Source: CAYQPF01 sp964419225
Lineage (GTDB): Bacteria; Cloacimonadota; Cloacimonadia; Cloacimonadales; CAYQPF01
NCBI GenBank assembly: GCA_964419225.1
Contig: CAYQPF010000004.1
Span: 1 to 64,000, forward strand
DNA: 64,000 nt
Reading direction: 5' to 3'
Below the pieces are notes generated by a model. It searched no databases. It was given only the letters and a program-made list of their open reading frames with translations, and was not told the DNA's origin. Every line of letters begins with the position of its first letter. The first letter of the stretch is position 1. Below, piece after piece: positions 1 to 9,369 of this stretch. The translations under genes were made by a program, and so were the position numbers.

Positions 1-115
1 TCCAGGTTACATCCCGGTGCTCCATCATTTTGGCGGGTTGGGGCCATTGCAGTTGAGCAGAGAGGGATAAATAAAGGCCTAGCAAAATAAAAAAAACAAA
101 TAATCTTCTGTACAT
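1..115 (-). CDS. Secreted protein, N-terminal fragment (runs off the left edge)
   Basis: The ATG is at 115-113, preceded by GGAGATATTATT (GGAG eight bases upstream). The visible 38 codons give a basic start (MYRR), a hydrophobic stretch (LFVFFILLGLYLSLS) and a likely cleavage after SLSA, so this is a classic Sec signal peptide. The mature part begins QLQWPQPAK. The rest lies outside the window, so the function cannot be read. Given the many large secreted proteins nearby it may be another one, but that is inference. The frame is open to the window edge. Confidence 0.6.
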   Translation of the reverse strand, partial: MYRRLFVFFILLGLYLSLSAQLQWPQPAKMMEHRDVTW

Positions 116-247
116 AATAATATCTCCAAGAAACCAAAACTTAATATACCATTTATAGATTAATAATTATGATTGTCAACAGAAAAATCAAAACAATACC
201 CCTTTTAACCTACAGGGATATACAGGATTAACAGGATAGGGAAAGAA

Positions 248-460
248 CTTTTAGAGAGGTTTAACCACGAATATACACTAATGGGCACGAATAGGATAAG
301 GGAAGAAGAAGGAAAATGAAAAATATAAATGAGATAACTTTAGAAATTAAGTCTAAAATACTTCTCAATAAATTTGAAAATACTAACGTATATTTAAAAA
401 AAAACGACTTTCTCTTATTAGTGTTTATTGGTGTTCATTCGTGGTTAACTCTCTAAAAAG
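248..460. repeat. Fold-back element with 10-bp phased arms
   Basis: The left arm 248-272 (CTTTTAGAGAGG then TTTAACCACGAAT) matches the reverse complement of 437-460 (CTTTTTAGAGAG then TTAACCACGAAT) with one or two mismatches and an indel. Each arm continues inward with a degenerate 10-bp array: CACGAATATA, CACTAATGGG, CACGAATAGG at 266-295, and on the minus strand CACGAATGAA, CACCAATAAA, CACTAATAAG at 443-414. The 120 bases between the arrays are AT-rich and show no gene. It may be a small non-autonomous repeat; a role is not visible. Confidence 0.5.
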
Positions 461-487
461 TGATGAACAATCTTTTTTAGTTCAGGA

Positions 488-681
488 TTCCGAGATGTTC
501 AAAATGCAGAAGCTATGTCAAAACGGCATAACGAAATGTTGCAGGAGAGTTTTAAGTTTGAGGCTGAAGGGAGATTGAAAACAATATTAATATTTGTAAT
601 GTGTTGTTAGATAGAGATATAGCGTTTGATGGCCGTCTGAGATATGAATTTGGTACCAGGTATGCATTTAAGGAAATATAA
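488..681 (+). pseudogene. Coding-like remnant with a frameshift
   Basis: Frame 488-610 reads FRDVQNAEAMSKRHNEML then QESFKFEAEGRLKTI before a stop. A different frame, 607-681, reads LLDRDIAFDGRLRYEFG then TRYAFKEI and stops. Both look like natural protein sequence, and the second ends where the ribosome binding site of the response regulator begins, as expected for the tail of a former upstream gene. No start codon with a good ribosome binding site serves either piece. The family is not recognised and the call rests on composition only. Confidence 0.2.
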
Positions 682-697
682 GGAGAATGGAGTAGTG

Positions 698-1069
698 ATG
701 GAGAATATATTATTAGTAGATGATGACGTACTTTCGTTGAGAAGTGTCAAGGCATTGCTGGAGGATTGGGGTTATGCGGTAAAGGCATATTCTGATCCGG
801 TAATGGCTTTTGTGGAAGTTAAGGAGAATAATTTCAGTTGTATAATCGTAGATTATTTCATGGATTATCAGAACGGGATCAAGTTGATCCAGAGAATCAG
901 GGATGTCCTTTTTCACATTCCCTCAGTGTTGATCAGCGGATATGCGGAAGCTGAGGCAGAGGCGATCAAGAATAAAGAGCAGGTGGATTACTTTTTAAGC
1001 AAACCTATCGATGTAAAAGAACTAAAGAAGATCATAGAAAATATAAACGGGAGGAAGAATAATGATTAA
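698..1069 (+). CDS. Stand-alone response regulator receiver domain protein
   Basis: A 123-residue CheY-like receiver with no output domain. The acidic pocket Asp8-Asp9 (LLVDDD), phospho-acceptor Asp52 (IIVDYFMD), Ser80 (LISGYA) and Lys102 (LSKPID) are all present, so it should be phosphorylatable by a sensor kinase in the cytoplasm. The ATG at 698 is preferred because GGAG lies five bases upstream; an ATG at 644 in the same frame has no ribosome binding site. The last eight bases overlap the next gene, a secreted HAF-repeat protein, which suggests translational coupling. No kinase is adjacent; the nearest histidine kinase is near 48-50 kb. The partner and output are unknown. Confidence 0.88.
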   Translation: MENILLVDDDVLSLRSVKALLEDWGYAVKAYSDPVMAFVEVKENNFSCIIVDYFMDYQNGIKLIQRIRDVLFHIPSVLISGYAEAEAEAIKNKEQVDYFLSKPIDVKELKKIIENINGRKNND

Positions 1070-3980
1070 TTCTTCGACAACAAAATTATGGTTACTCGTC
1101 CTGATCATCGGGATCAGCAGTATTTTAACAGCCATACCGCAGAATGAATTGTATGAGTTTGGAATTGGTTTTCCTATGAAAGCGACTCCTAATGCTCAGG
1201 TAATTGTCGGCTCACCGGCACAAGGTACTGCAGCACTGTCCTGGACAGAGCTGGGTGGTTTGAATGTATTGGGAGACGGTACAGCGTATGATGTCTCTGT
1301 AAATCACAGGGTAGCAGGAGACAGGTTTAACGGTACATATTATGTAGCCGGATATTGGGATTTGGACAACAATAATGAATGGGTGGAGATTGGAAATTTT
1401 CCGGGTGCACAGCCCTGTGATCAATTCTTCAGTACAGCTTATGCGATATCACAGGATGGCAGTACTTTAGCAGGAATGGGCTGGAATGCCAACTGGCATG
1501 TGGATGCATTTAAGTGGACAGCAGCAACCGGTTTCACGAATCTTTGTCCTGGCAGTCCGACCAATTCGCGAGTGAATTGTTTATCAGGAGACGGCACAAT
1601 AGCCGGTGGTTGGAAAGAGACTGATTTTGGCCCGAGACAGCCTGTGATCTGGGATGCTAACAATGAGATGACTATCATCGGTGGCCCGGAAAGTATGGGT
1701 GAAGTGATTGGTATCAGTACAGATGCACATTATAAGGTTGGTTGTTACGGTAATTATGGATTCAGTTACCATGATAATGAGTTAGAAACCTTCGGGTATG
1801 ATGATTTTACAACTGTAGCATGCTGGTCTAATACTTCTGGATTAACAGTCGGAGTGAGCCGTAATTTTTGGGAAATGATTCAAATGGGTTTTGTTTATAG
1901 TACAGACCTGGGATACCATGATGCAACAGAATATTTTACTTCCATGGGTGTAGCCGGGATGGAAGGAGTTACAATACTGAATGTCGGCTGGGTATCAGAT
2001 GATGGTAAGACTTTTACCGGCGGATGTATGACAGCAACTGAGTTGACAGGTTTCATTATCAAATTGTCTGATGGCGGTAATATTGCAGGTACGATCACTC
2101 TTACCGGCGGAAATGGAAATATTACTGATGTCTCAGTTGTAACAGGTAGTTTTGTCGCTCATCCTCAGGCTAACGGCACTTATAATTTGAATTTACCGCA
2201 GGGTACATATAGTGTTACCGCATCTCTTCCGGGCTATGTCAGCCAGACTCAGAATGATATTCAGGTTGTGGAAGGACAGACCGTAAGTAATACCAACTTC
2301 AACCTGGCAGCAATTCAGAATGCCGGATTTATTCAGGGAAATGTCACAATTACAGGAGGAATCGGCAATATCACGACAGCGACTGTCAGTGCCGGTACCT
2401 ATACAACCCATCCTGATCTAAACGGTTTTTATCAGTTGATCGTTCCGGCTGGGACATATGAAGTCGTTGCTGAAATGGAAAACTATATTACCCAAAATAT
2501 TCCTAATATTCAAGTAACAGCGAATCAGACTTATACCTTGAACATAGAACTTTTAAATGTTAATACACCGGCCTTTTTCAATCTGCATGTGAATGTGGAT
2601 GAACCTACCGATTTGACCAAAGCCAAGATCATTGTGGATGGTATTTTGAATTTTCTGAATGCCGAAGGAGATTGTTCAGGACAGATAGTATTTGGTGAGA
2701 AGAGACTGAATGTCTTTATTCCCGGGTATAAGGCTTTAAATGCTCAGACCGTTAATTTTGCTCCAATGGATACGACAGATATCGTGATCAATATGGAAAA
2801 GATCTGGTATGATCCGCAGAATGTGAATGCTCAGTCCAATGGTCTGATCAGTTGGGAAAAACCTTTACCTCCTACAGCTTGGAGAGATAATTTTGATACA
2901 TGGGCAAACCAGTCTTCCATCGCCTTAGGCAATCCCGGTTGGCACCCTTGGAACTTTGTTATTGAAGGTGAAAACGATGCTTTCATCACAGATCAAGAAG
3001 CCTATAGCGGAGAAAAAAGTCTGCATGTAACTTCATCTACCGACGTTATCGTGGATATTGCAGACTATATTTCTGCCACTTATTACACATCCGGAGTTTA
3101 TAACGTCAATTTCAAGATCAAAGTAACAGAAGGAAATTGTGCTCATTATAATATAATCAGAACTTTATACGGCGAAGCTGGTATTGAATTTGGAGTTGAG
3201 TTATTCTTCCGCGAAAACGGGACAATCAATATCATGACAGCAGGAACAGAGAACAATACCTTAACCTATAATCATGGTGAATGGATAGATATCAAACAGG
3301 AAATCAATCTTGACCAGGATCAGGGCAGACTGTGGATCAATGGCACTTTAGCAGAGACATGGCAGTGGAGCCTGGATTCTTTCTCAGGTGTTCAGGGTGA
3401 GAACGCTTTGACTTTTGTCGATTTTAGCGGTGAACCCAAACCTGGATCTGATGAAACAGGTGACTTCTTCCTGGATGATTTCTGTTTCTACGCACCAGCA
3501 GCAGATCTGGTGACAGGTTACAACCTTTATCTTGATAATCTGAATGCACCATATATGTCTAATCTGACAGCTCTCGAATACACTTTGAGTAATGTTCCTT
3601 CCGGAACTCATACCTATGCAGTAAGTGCTTTGTATCCCAATCATGAATCAGATCTGCTTACTCATAGTTTCAGTCTGATCGGAACTAATGATCCATCACA
3701 GGCATATACACTATCATTGGGAAGTTACCCCAATCCTTTCAATCCAAGTACAACAATCAGTTATTCTTTGCCGAGACAGGGTAATGTTGAGATCAATATA
3801 TACAATGTCAAAGGGCAGAGAGTGAAAAACCTGGTACATGAAACAAAGAGTCCGGGAAATTATAGAGTTGTTTGGAACGGTACAGACAGTTCAAACAAGA
3901 AAGTGACCAGCGGAATTTACTTCCTGCAATTCAAATCACCGGACAAAGTATTGAATCATAAAATAATGCTTTTGAAGTAG
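1062..3980 (+). CDS. Secreted HAF-repeat / carboxypeptidase-regulatory-like protein with C-terminal sorting domain
   Basis: A 972-residue secreted protein. Signal peptide: residues 1-24 (KLWLLVLIIGISSILTA). Residues about 50-340 carry HAF-like extracellular repeats (AYAISQDGSTLAGMGW, VNCLSGDGTIAGGW, WVSDDGKTFTGG). About 340-585 holds three beta-sandwich units of the carboxypeptidase regulatory type (NLNLPQGTYSVTASLPGY, QLIVPAGTYEVVAEM). About 600-800 looks like a jelly-roll domain (WRDNFDTW), followed by a fibronectin-III-like unit. The last ~90 residues are the sorting module (SYPNPFNPSTTISYSL, IYNVKGQRVK, VVWNGTDSSNKK, SGIYF, IMLLK). The start overlaps the receiver gene by eight bases. A cell-surface or secreted role is likely; no catalytic site was recognised. 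Confidence 0.8.
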   Translation: MINSSTTKLWLLVLIIGISSILTAIPQNELYEFGIGFPMKATPNAQVIVGSPAQGTAALSWTELGGLNVLGDGTAYDVSVNHRVAGDRFNGTYYVAGYWDLDNNNEWVEIGNFPGAQPCDQFFSTAYAISQDGSTLAGMGWNANWHVDAFKWTAATGFTNLCPGSPTNSRVNCLSGDGTIAGGWKETDFGPRQPVIWDANNEMTIIGGPESMGEVIGISTDAHYKVGCYGNYGFSYHDNELETFGYDDFTTVACWSNTSGLTVGVSRNFWEMIQMGFVYSTDLGYHDATEYFTSMGVAGMEGVTILNVGWVSDDGKTFTGGCMTATELTGFIIKLSDGGNIAGTITLTGGNGNITDVSVVTGSFVAHPQANGTYNLNLPQGTYSVTASLPGYVSQTQNDIQVVEGQTVSNTNFNLAAIQNAGFIQGNVTITGGIGNITTATVSAGTYTTHPDLNGFYQLIVPAGTYEVVAEMENYITQNIPNIQVTANQTYTLNIELLNVNTPAFFNLHVNVDEPTDLTKAKIIVDGILNFLNAEGDCSGQIVFGEKRLNVFIPGYKALNAQTVNFAPMDTTDIVINMEKIWYDPQNVNAQSNGLISWEKPLPPTAWRDNFDTWANQSSIALGNPGWHPWNFVIEGENDAFITDQEAYSGEKSLHVTSSTDVIVDIADYISATYYTSGVYNVNFKIKVTEGNCAHYNIIRTLYGEAGIEFGVELFFRENGTINIMTAGTENNTLTYNHGEWIDIKQEINLDQDQGRLWINGTLAETWQWSLDSFSGVQGENALTFVDFSGEPKPGSDETGDFFLDDFCFYAPAADLVTGYNLYLDNLNAPYMSNLTALEYTLSNVPSGTHTYAVSALYPNHESDLLTHSFSLIGTNDPSQAYTLSLGSYPNPFNPSTTISYSLPRQGNVEINIYNVKGQRVKNLVHETKSPGNYRVVWNGTDSSNKKVTSGIYFLQFKSPDKVLNHKIMLLK

Positions 3981-4018
3981 TGGGCAGAAAATGCACCATT
4001 GACAGTGATAGAAATATT

Positions 4019-4052
4019 CAGGGCAGCCGGAAGGTTGCCCTGAGTTGTTTTT
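4019..4052 (+). terminator. Intrinsic terminator after the HAF-repeat gene
   Basis: The stem CAGGGCA / TGCCCTG (4019-4042) is followed by AGTTGTTTTT. It lies 38 bases after the stop codon at 3980. Confidence 0.75.
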
Positions 4053-4361
4053 GGGAAGGTTAACCACGAATTTTGCGAATTAAACCAATTGGGAGATGAG
4101 AGTTTAAGAGGCGGTGCACAAATGTAACCAATTGGAGGTCAAATGGCCACATTTGACATCTCAAAATATTGGTCCTACTTCTAATGTATTACATGTCAGC
4201 CATAAAGCTTCCTCATTCTGACAAAATTGTTTAACTCTCAACTTCCCTTTAGCTCATACCACTTGCCTGAAGGTTTTAATAATTTCCTATTTCTTCCATT
4301 AATAAATAATAATTAAATACCGCGTTCTGTTAAACGTCCCCTATTCTATCTTTAAGTAAAC

Positions 4362-4386
4362 AAAAAGGGTGCAGTTTTCTGCACCC
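4362..4386 (-). terminator. Intrinsic terminator for the beta-helix gene
   Basis: On the minus strand GGGTGCAG aaaa CTGCACCC is followed by TTTTTG. It is about 130 bases downstream of the stop codon at 4515, leaving a long 3' untranslated region that includes the 4480-4512 element. Confidence 0.8.
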
Positions 4387-4479
4387 TAATCTCGTCATTT
4401 GTTACCTGTAACTCGTTACAAGTCACTACTTATATTTTGTATCACGAGACTTCAGGTTTTTGAAAGTATCAACACCTAA

Positions 4480-4512
4480 AGTATGATATCTGTAAAATAT
4501 GCTGGACGCTAA
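4480..4512 (-). repeat. Conserved element directly after a sorting-domain gene (copy 1)
   Basis: On the minus strand, starting two bases after the stop codon, TTAGCGTCCAGC continues with a segment matching 32459-32490, which follows the stop of another sorting-domain gene. Shared blocks are TAGCGTCCAGC, TTACAGATAT and ATACT. Function unknown. Confidence 0.6.
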
Positions 4513-4514
4513 TC

Positions 4515-7500
4515 CTATTTCATTAACAACATTTTCTTTACTTGTGTCTTTCCGCTGGAAGTTAACTTGTAGAAATACACACCTGATGAAACATTTTTGT
4601 TAGAACTGTTCTTGCCGTTCCAAACGACTTTATGTCCACCCATAGGCATTGTTTCATTGATCAGAGTCTTAACTTTCTGTCCTTTGATGTTGTATATCGC
4701 TAATTCAACTTTGCCATCCGCAGGAATGCTGAAGGAAAGAGTTGTTTCGGGATTAAAAGGGTTAGGGTAATTCTGGGCCAGAGTAACAACTTTAGGTATG
4801 TTTACATTATTTTCAGAAGGCATCCCTCCCAATATCGTGTTCAAGTACTGATTCATGTGTGCTTGATAGCGAGAACTGAATTCTGCATGGTTTTTAGGTT
4901 TATACTTGTCGTATGCAGTGTTTCCGGATGATTTATCACTCTCAAAACTCATCATCTGATATATTGATTCCAAACACATCATATACAACAAAGAGTCTTC
5001 CATACTTTCAGCATTATCAAGCTTGTACCCGGCTTTTTCCAAAGCACTGACATAATCACGCATCACAATATCACATTTCATCAGGTAGGTGTCTATGATA
5101 TCATTCATGGCATACTTTTCGAGTTCATTCAACGAATCTGGAATTGCATACTTTATGTTTTCCAGATAGAGTTTTGTCGCTTCTGCAGAAATTTCATCAG
5201 TACAGGTAAGATTAAAAATTTTATCTATACTATAATACCAGAAAGGCTTTTCTGCTGGAAGTTTTTCTTCAAGAATAGCTTTATATTCGGATATTGCCAG
5301 ATCGTAGTTGAGATCTTTTTCAAGTGACATTGCCTGATCAAACCTGGTTGTAGCAGTTTGATCGTTATGAGTATTGGGATCTGGATCAAAAGAATCGAAT
5401 ACTATATGAGGTAAAGTATATTGATTTCCGCCCTGGTGTAATACATTGGGAAAATCATCATTCCACCAATTTCCATTCAGATTAAGTATTTCATTGGGAC
5501 TTTGTATTGACCCATGAAATACAATATCTCTTCCTGATATTATAGAGTTAAAATCATTGTGTCCATTCAACAAATACAATGAAGAATGGTATAAAACCTG
5601 AGTAAGGAAACTTTGCATGGCAAAAAGAACATTTGTATATGTGCATTTGAAGAAGTTATTGGAATTCCAGGACAAGTCTGAATAAGAATCATTTGAACAC
5701 ACAATTCCTGTCCAACTTTCAAAAACACTGTTACTGATTCTTGGAGATGACATAATAGAAAAAACTCCATATTTGCTATGTTGGAAAGTGCAATTATCAA
5801 TCTTGATCGGATATTTTTCAATACCTATTTTGCTGCAATTATAAAGCAATATTCCATAATCCTCACTTTGAAGAAGGTCGAAAGTGCAATTACTTATCTT
5901 TCCACCGGCTGTGTTGATTTTTATTCCCATATCAAAATCAGTTACTGAACTTGTATTATTACCTTCAAAACTGCAATTAGATATTTCGAGATATTGACTA
6001 TTCCCCAAAATATTTATACCTGTATGACAAGTGTTAAAACTACTGGAAAGAATATTAACTTTAGAATTTTTGGCTAATGATATATCAAATCCTGTTTTCA
6101 AATTAATGCATTGAATATTTTCGAATTGTAGAAGAGTCTGGCTCTGTGCTCCAAGACCAGGTATCGATAGAACTCCTGTTCCCAAAGTAGCACCTGGCAT
6201 TGTTTCTATGGATATTTTTGCTATACTATTACCTACAAAGATATCGTTTGTTCCAGCATTTACAACATTGATCCCAACGCCATTTTCAGGTACTTTGATA
6301 AGAAGACCTAGCATATTCTGCAGATTTAAATTGGTGTTATTATGAGCAATAAGACCTGTCTTACAGTTACTAATGACAGTGCTCGTATTAGGAGTTGTAT
6401 TCACAATGCTAACTATACCTCTATACTCAATTCCTGTTTCTGCACTATAAATGTTACAATCATCCAAATTAGCATATCCGTTATTATCAACATAAATCCC
6501 GGCCCATCTTGAATTAGCTATTCCGGAAAAATCTGTTTTAGAAGCGATAAGTGATCCTGACTGGATTTCGATGCCACTACCTTCAACAAATTGAACAACT
6601 TTTCTGGAAATCGAACTATTACTTGGGGAGATAAGTATTCTTCCTGAGTTTGTAACAAGTATTTTTGCATTTTGACATAAGGTAACATTATCTCCAATTG
6701 TTAAATCACACCCTGATACTGTCAGATTTTTGTTGATTACTCTGTTACTGATGGTTGTATTTGCAGTAATTGTTTCAGATAAAATGGTGTCTAATTTCAT
6801 CAAGCTTCCATCTCCTGCATCAATAGGAAAAGAACATGAATATTGGTAGTTAGGTCTTTGATCAGTTCGGTAAAATTCATACTCATTTCCGGTATATTGA
6901 TCAATCATAGCATAATTGTTCAACTCGGAATTACTATTCAGAAAAACAGTTACCGTTTGAGGATCTGCAGTTGCAAATGCAATATCGGGGTCTTTCGCTA
7001 AATTCCAATCAGGTGACAGTGTTCTGGCAAAATGTACCGGATCTGAATATGCTCTTGGATCAGTGTATGCATACTTCAAAAAATTTGTCCTGTGATTTAC
7101 TAACATCAAATAAGCTTCACGATTAATTGCATTATTAACTGCTTTAGTATATAAAGTACAATCCACGTACCCGGCATAAGTCTCATCATAATCACTATGC
7201 CCGCCCAAATTATCTGTAGCATTGACTGTAATATTAGTGATAGATCCAAATGTTGCCGGATAACTTACACTCTGATCCACTATAGTTTTGGCATTGTCTC
7301 CATTCCAGGTATCAAGATTCTTGATAATTTTTCCGATACAGGCTATCTCTGCATTAGCATGTTTGACAGCATCGTACTGCAAGCCCGTTTCCCAAGCTCC
7401 ACTATAATCTGGATACCCAGCCTTGTTCACCAGTCCTTTCAAAAAACCATCTTGTGCATTACCCATAAAGCCATTGAAAGTGAATGACAATATTCCGTCT

Positions 7501-9104
7501 GCTCCATAACACAGAGGAAGATAATTGAGTACTTTTATGGTTGCCACGGGTGGATATAACCAATATCCCCACTTGGGACTTGTGGTGTTTAATCCTATAA
7601 CCGCACCAAAATTTTGTACCGCAGGATAGAATCTCATTCCTTTACTCAAACACAAATTTTTGTTAGATCTGTAATTCGCTGTTGTCCTGGCCAAACCTAC
7701 CTGAAAAACTGATGTTGCGGGAGCAGCCGGGAAATAATTCCACTGGTTGAAGGGAGTCATTATATCAGTGTTCGGACTCAGTGGATAACGATCAGAGATA
7801 ATTGTTTTTTCATTCTTTACAAAATGATCATACAATATTTGATGATTATAATCTCCATATAAATATGCATCTGATGTCCATTCATAACTGGGACTGACTG
7901 CACTCGTCACAGAAGGCTTTCCCACACTCTGAAGTCTGGCATTGATCAAGCCAATTGCAGCAAAATTAGGTGCAGTCGGCTCATCATATCCCAATGTGCC
8001 AATTTCATTAGCACTAAATAAAGTGCCTTCAATTTGATTATTATATACACCTGCATCCAAATCACGATAAACATTATCTTCTATTGTAATGCAGTCAATG
8101 TCAAATGATCCTCTGTTATAATAGTAGATTACCGGAGTACTATAATTCATCCTGCCACCCCAGCTTAATATAGCCTGCCCGTCATTCGGATAAACGGGAG
8201 GCCCAACTTTTGCTGTTGATCTGAACATGTCTGCAGACACCTTGAATTTGTACTCATGCCATTGATCTTCAGGATTGCTTGGGTCCAATGGGCGATTTAA
8301 ATCTGCACTGGAAAGGATGTTCGAAGCATACAGATTTTGCTCGCATGATTCTAATGGAACTTCATACATGTTTGAATCATTCAGCAAAACTTTAAATCCC
8401 AGTCTGATCACGGGCTCAGTATCATTGCCATCCAAAGAAGTACGATTGAATCTGATCTTAAAGCTGATAAAATAGGTTTCTACCATGTCGCCAAGATAGA
8501 TTTGATGGGTTAAATATTGTTTTAAAGTATCAGGATCATCATAACTCTTTTGCCTCATATCTCTAATTAGGTATCCCATTGCATTGGGATCTCCATCTAC
8601 AGTACCAACTTTCTTTGCACAATTGATGTAATGCCAAGAATCAAGTGAAGGCAAAGAGTTTTCTGGCCTATACACATTTATTGCCGGGTCTGTGACCATG
8701 CCATAAAACCAGACTTCCTTAGGCCAACCATCCGGAAGCTCTAAGGGAACTTCATAGTTAGCATGATGTGAAAATGGAGCAAAAGTTGCAGGGTTATACT
8801 TACAGTATTCTGCTTCATAAACATAGTGATTTGCTCTTGTCAATTCGTGAATCAACCCTCTGTTTACACCATTGGCGGTGCCATTATAATCCCTGCCAAT
8901 GTAATCCAGTTTGTAAATATCCAATACTCCGGGATCAAAAGCATTTTCCATTATACAATTAAAATTAGCATTTTTTATAAGTGGTAACAAATTTGGATCA
9001 TTATCATTACAATATGCTCCAATGAGAAAATCATCAGAGTATAAGCCAAATAAGACCGAAGTCATTACTATCGATGCCATAATTAGCAATATCTTTAGTT
9101 TCAT
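4515..9104 (-). CDS. Giant secreted beta-helix protein with C-terminal sorting domain
   Basis: A 1529-residue secreted protein. Signal peptide MKLKILLIMASIVMTSVLFG. Residues about 21-760 form a large N-terminal region with glycosidase-like composition (many W, Y, D; GADGILSFTFNGF), but no catalytic motif I can name. Residues about 775-1270 show right-handed parallel beta-helix repeats (NITNCKTGL-type turns such as ISNCSFEGNN, ISNCTFDLL, IDNCTFQHSKYG), as in NosD/pectate-lyase-like proteins. About 1290-1440 is helical, TPR-like (AISEYKAILEEKLP). The C-terminus is the sorting module (NYPNPFNPETTLSFSI, IYNIKGQKVKTL, VVWNGKNSSNKN, MLLMK). It is transcribed toward a convergent terminator. Polysaccharide binding or cleavage outside the cell is plausible inference only. 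Confidence 0.75.
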   Translation of the reverse strand: MKLKILLIMASIVMTSVLFGLYSDDFLIGAYCNDNDPNLLPLIKNANFNCIMENAFDPGVLDIYKLDYIGRDYNGTANGVNRGLIHELTRANHYVYEAEYCKYNPATFAPFSHHANYEVPLELPDGWPKEVWFYGMVTDPAINVYRPENSLPSLDSWHYINCAKKVGTVDGDPNAMGYLIRDMRQKSYDDPDTLKQYLTHQIYLGDMVETYFISFKIRFNRTSLDGNDTEPVIRLGFKVLLNDSNMYEVPLESCEQNLYASNILSSADLNRPLDPSNPEDQWHEYKFKVSADMFRSTAKVGPPVYPNDGQAILSWGGRMNYSTPVIYYYNRGSFDIDCITIEDNVYRDLDAGVYNNQIEGTLFSANEIGTLGYDEPTAPNFAAIGLINARLQSVGKPSVTSAVSPSYEWTSDAYLYGDYNHQILYDHFVKNEKTIISDRYPLSPNTDIMTPFNQWNYFPAAPATSVFQVGLARTTANYRSNKNLCLSKGMRFYPAVQNFGAVIGLNTTSPKWGYWLYPPVATIKVLNYLPLCYGADGILSFTFNGFMGNAQDGFLKGLVNKAGYPDYSGAWETGLQYDAVKHANAEIACIGKIIKNLDTWNGDNAKTIVDQSVSYPATFGSITNITVNATDNLGGHSDYDETYAGYVDCTLYTKAVNNAINREAYLMLVNHRTNFLKYAYTDPRAYSDPVHFARTLSPDWNLAKDPDIAFATADPQTVTVFLNSNSELNNYAMIDQYTGNEYEFYRTDQRPNYQYSCSFPIDAGDGSLMKLDTILSETITANTTISNRVINKNLTVSGCDLTIGDNVTLCQNAKILVTNSGRILISPSNSSISRKVVQFVEGSGIEIQSGSLIASKTDFSGIANSRWAGIYVDNNGYANLDDCNIYSAETGIEYRGIVSIVNTTPNTSTVISNCKTGLIAHNNTNLNLQNMLGLLIKVPENGVGINVVNAGTNDIFVGNSIAKISIETMPGATLGTGVLSIPGLGAQSQTLLQFENIQCINLKTGFDISLAKNSKVNILSSSFNTCHTGINILGNSQYLEISNCSFEGNNTSSVTDFDMGIKINTAGGKISNCTFDLLQSEDYGILLYNCSKIGIEKYPIKIDNCTFQHSKYGVFSIMSSPRISNSVFESWTGIVCSNDSYSDLSWNSNNFFKCTYTNVLFAMQSFLTQVLYHSSLYLLNGHNDFNSIISGRDIVFHGSIQSPNEILNLNGNWWNDDFPNVLHQGGNQYTLPHIVFDSFDPDPNTHNDQTATTRFDQAMSLEKDLNYDLAISEYKAILEEKLPAEKPFWYYSIDKIFNLTCTDEISAEATKLYLENIKYAIPDSLNELEKYAMNDIIDTYLMKCDIVMRDYVSALEKAGYKLDNAESMEDSLLYMMCLESIYQMMSFESDKSSGNTAYDKYKPKNHAEFSSRYQAHMNQYLNTILGGMPSENNVNIPKVVTLAQNYPNPFNPETTLSFSIPADGKVELAIYNIKGQKVKTLINETMPMGGHKVVWNGKNSSNKNVSSGVYFYKLTSSGKTQVKKMLLMK

Positions 9105-9369
9105 ATTTTCTCCATAAAATTCTTTTTTGTAGTTTGGAATGGTTCACACACCCTTCCAAAGTTTATGTTGAACGCAAAATTTGAATATTTTACTTCAAAA
9201 CCTTTATTTGATCTCTCAAAAAATCAGTACTATCCTGTAATGTGTGTTATCTTGATTCAAAAGGTAGTAATCTCTTTCATTCTTGAACTATAGATGTAGG
9301 ATTATCAATTGCTAATGTACTATTAACAAACCAGCTAAAATCCTCTCCCACACTAACAATCATTCCTGT

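Larger units (their letters stand above)
116..697. other. Intergenic region with fold-back repeat and gene remnant
   Basis: No intact gene is visible. The stretch holds a degenerate 9/10-bp array around 211-240 (ACAGGGATA, ACAGGATTA type words), a fold-back element at 248-460 and a coding-like remnant at 488-681 that ends just before the ribosome binding site of the next gene. Confidence 0.6.
4053..4514. other. Intergenic region between convergent secreted-protein genes
   Basis: Contains a 9-bp-period word pair (ACGAATTTT, GCGAATTAA, 4065-4082), a hairpin GTCAAATG gcca CATTTGAC near 4138-4157, a stretch around 4319-4343 resembling the CGCGTTCTATTAAGCGTCC word seen near 12075, a minus-strand terminator at 4362-4386 and the conserved downstream element at 4480-4512. 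No coding frame is convincing. Confidence 0.55.
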
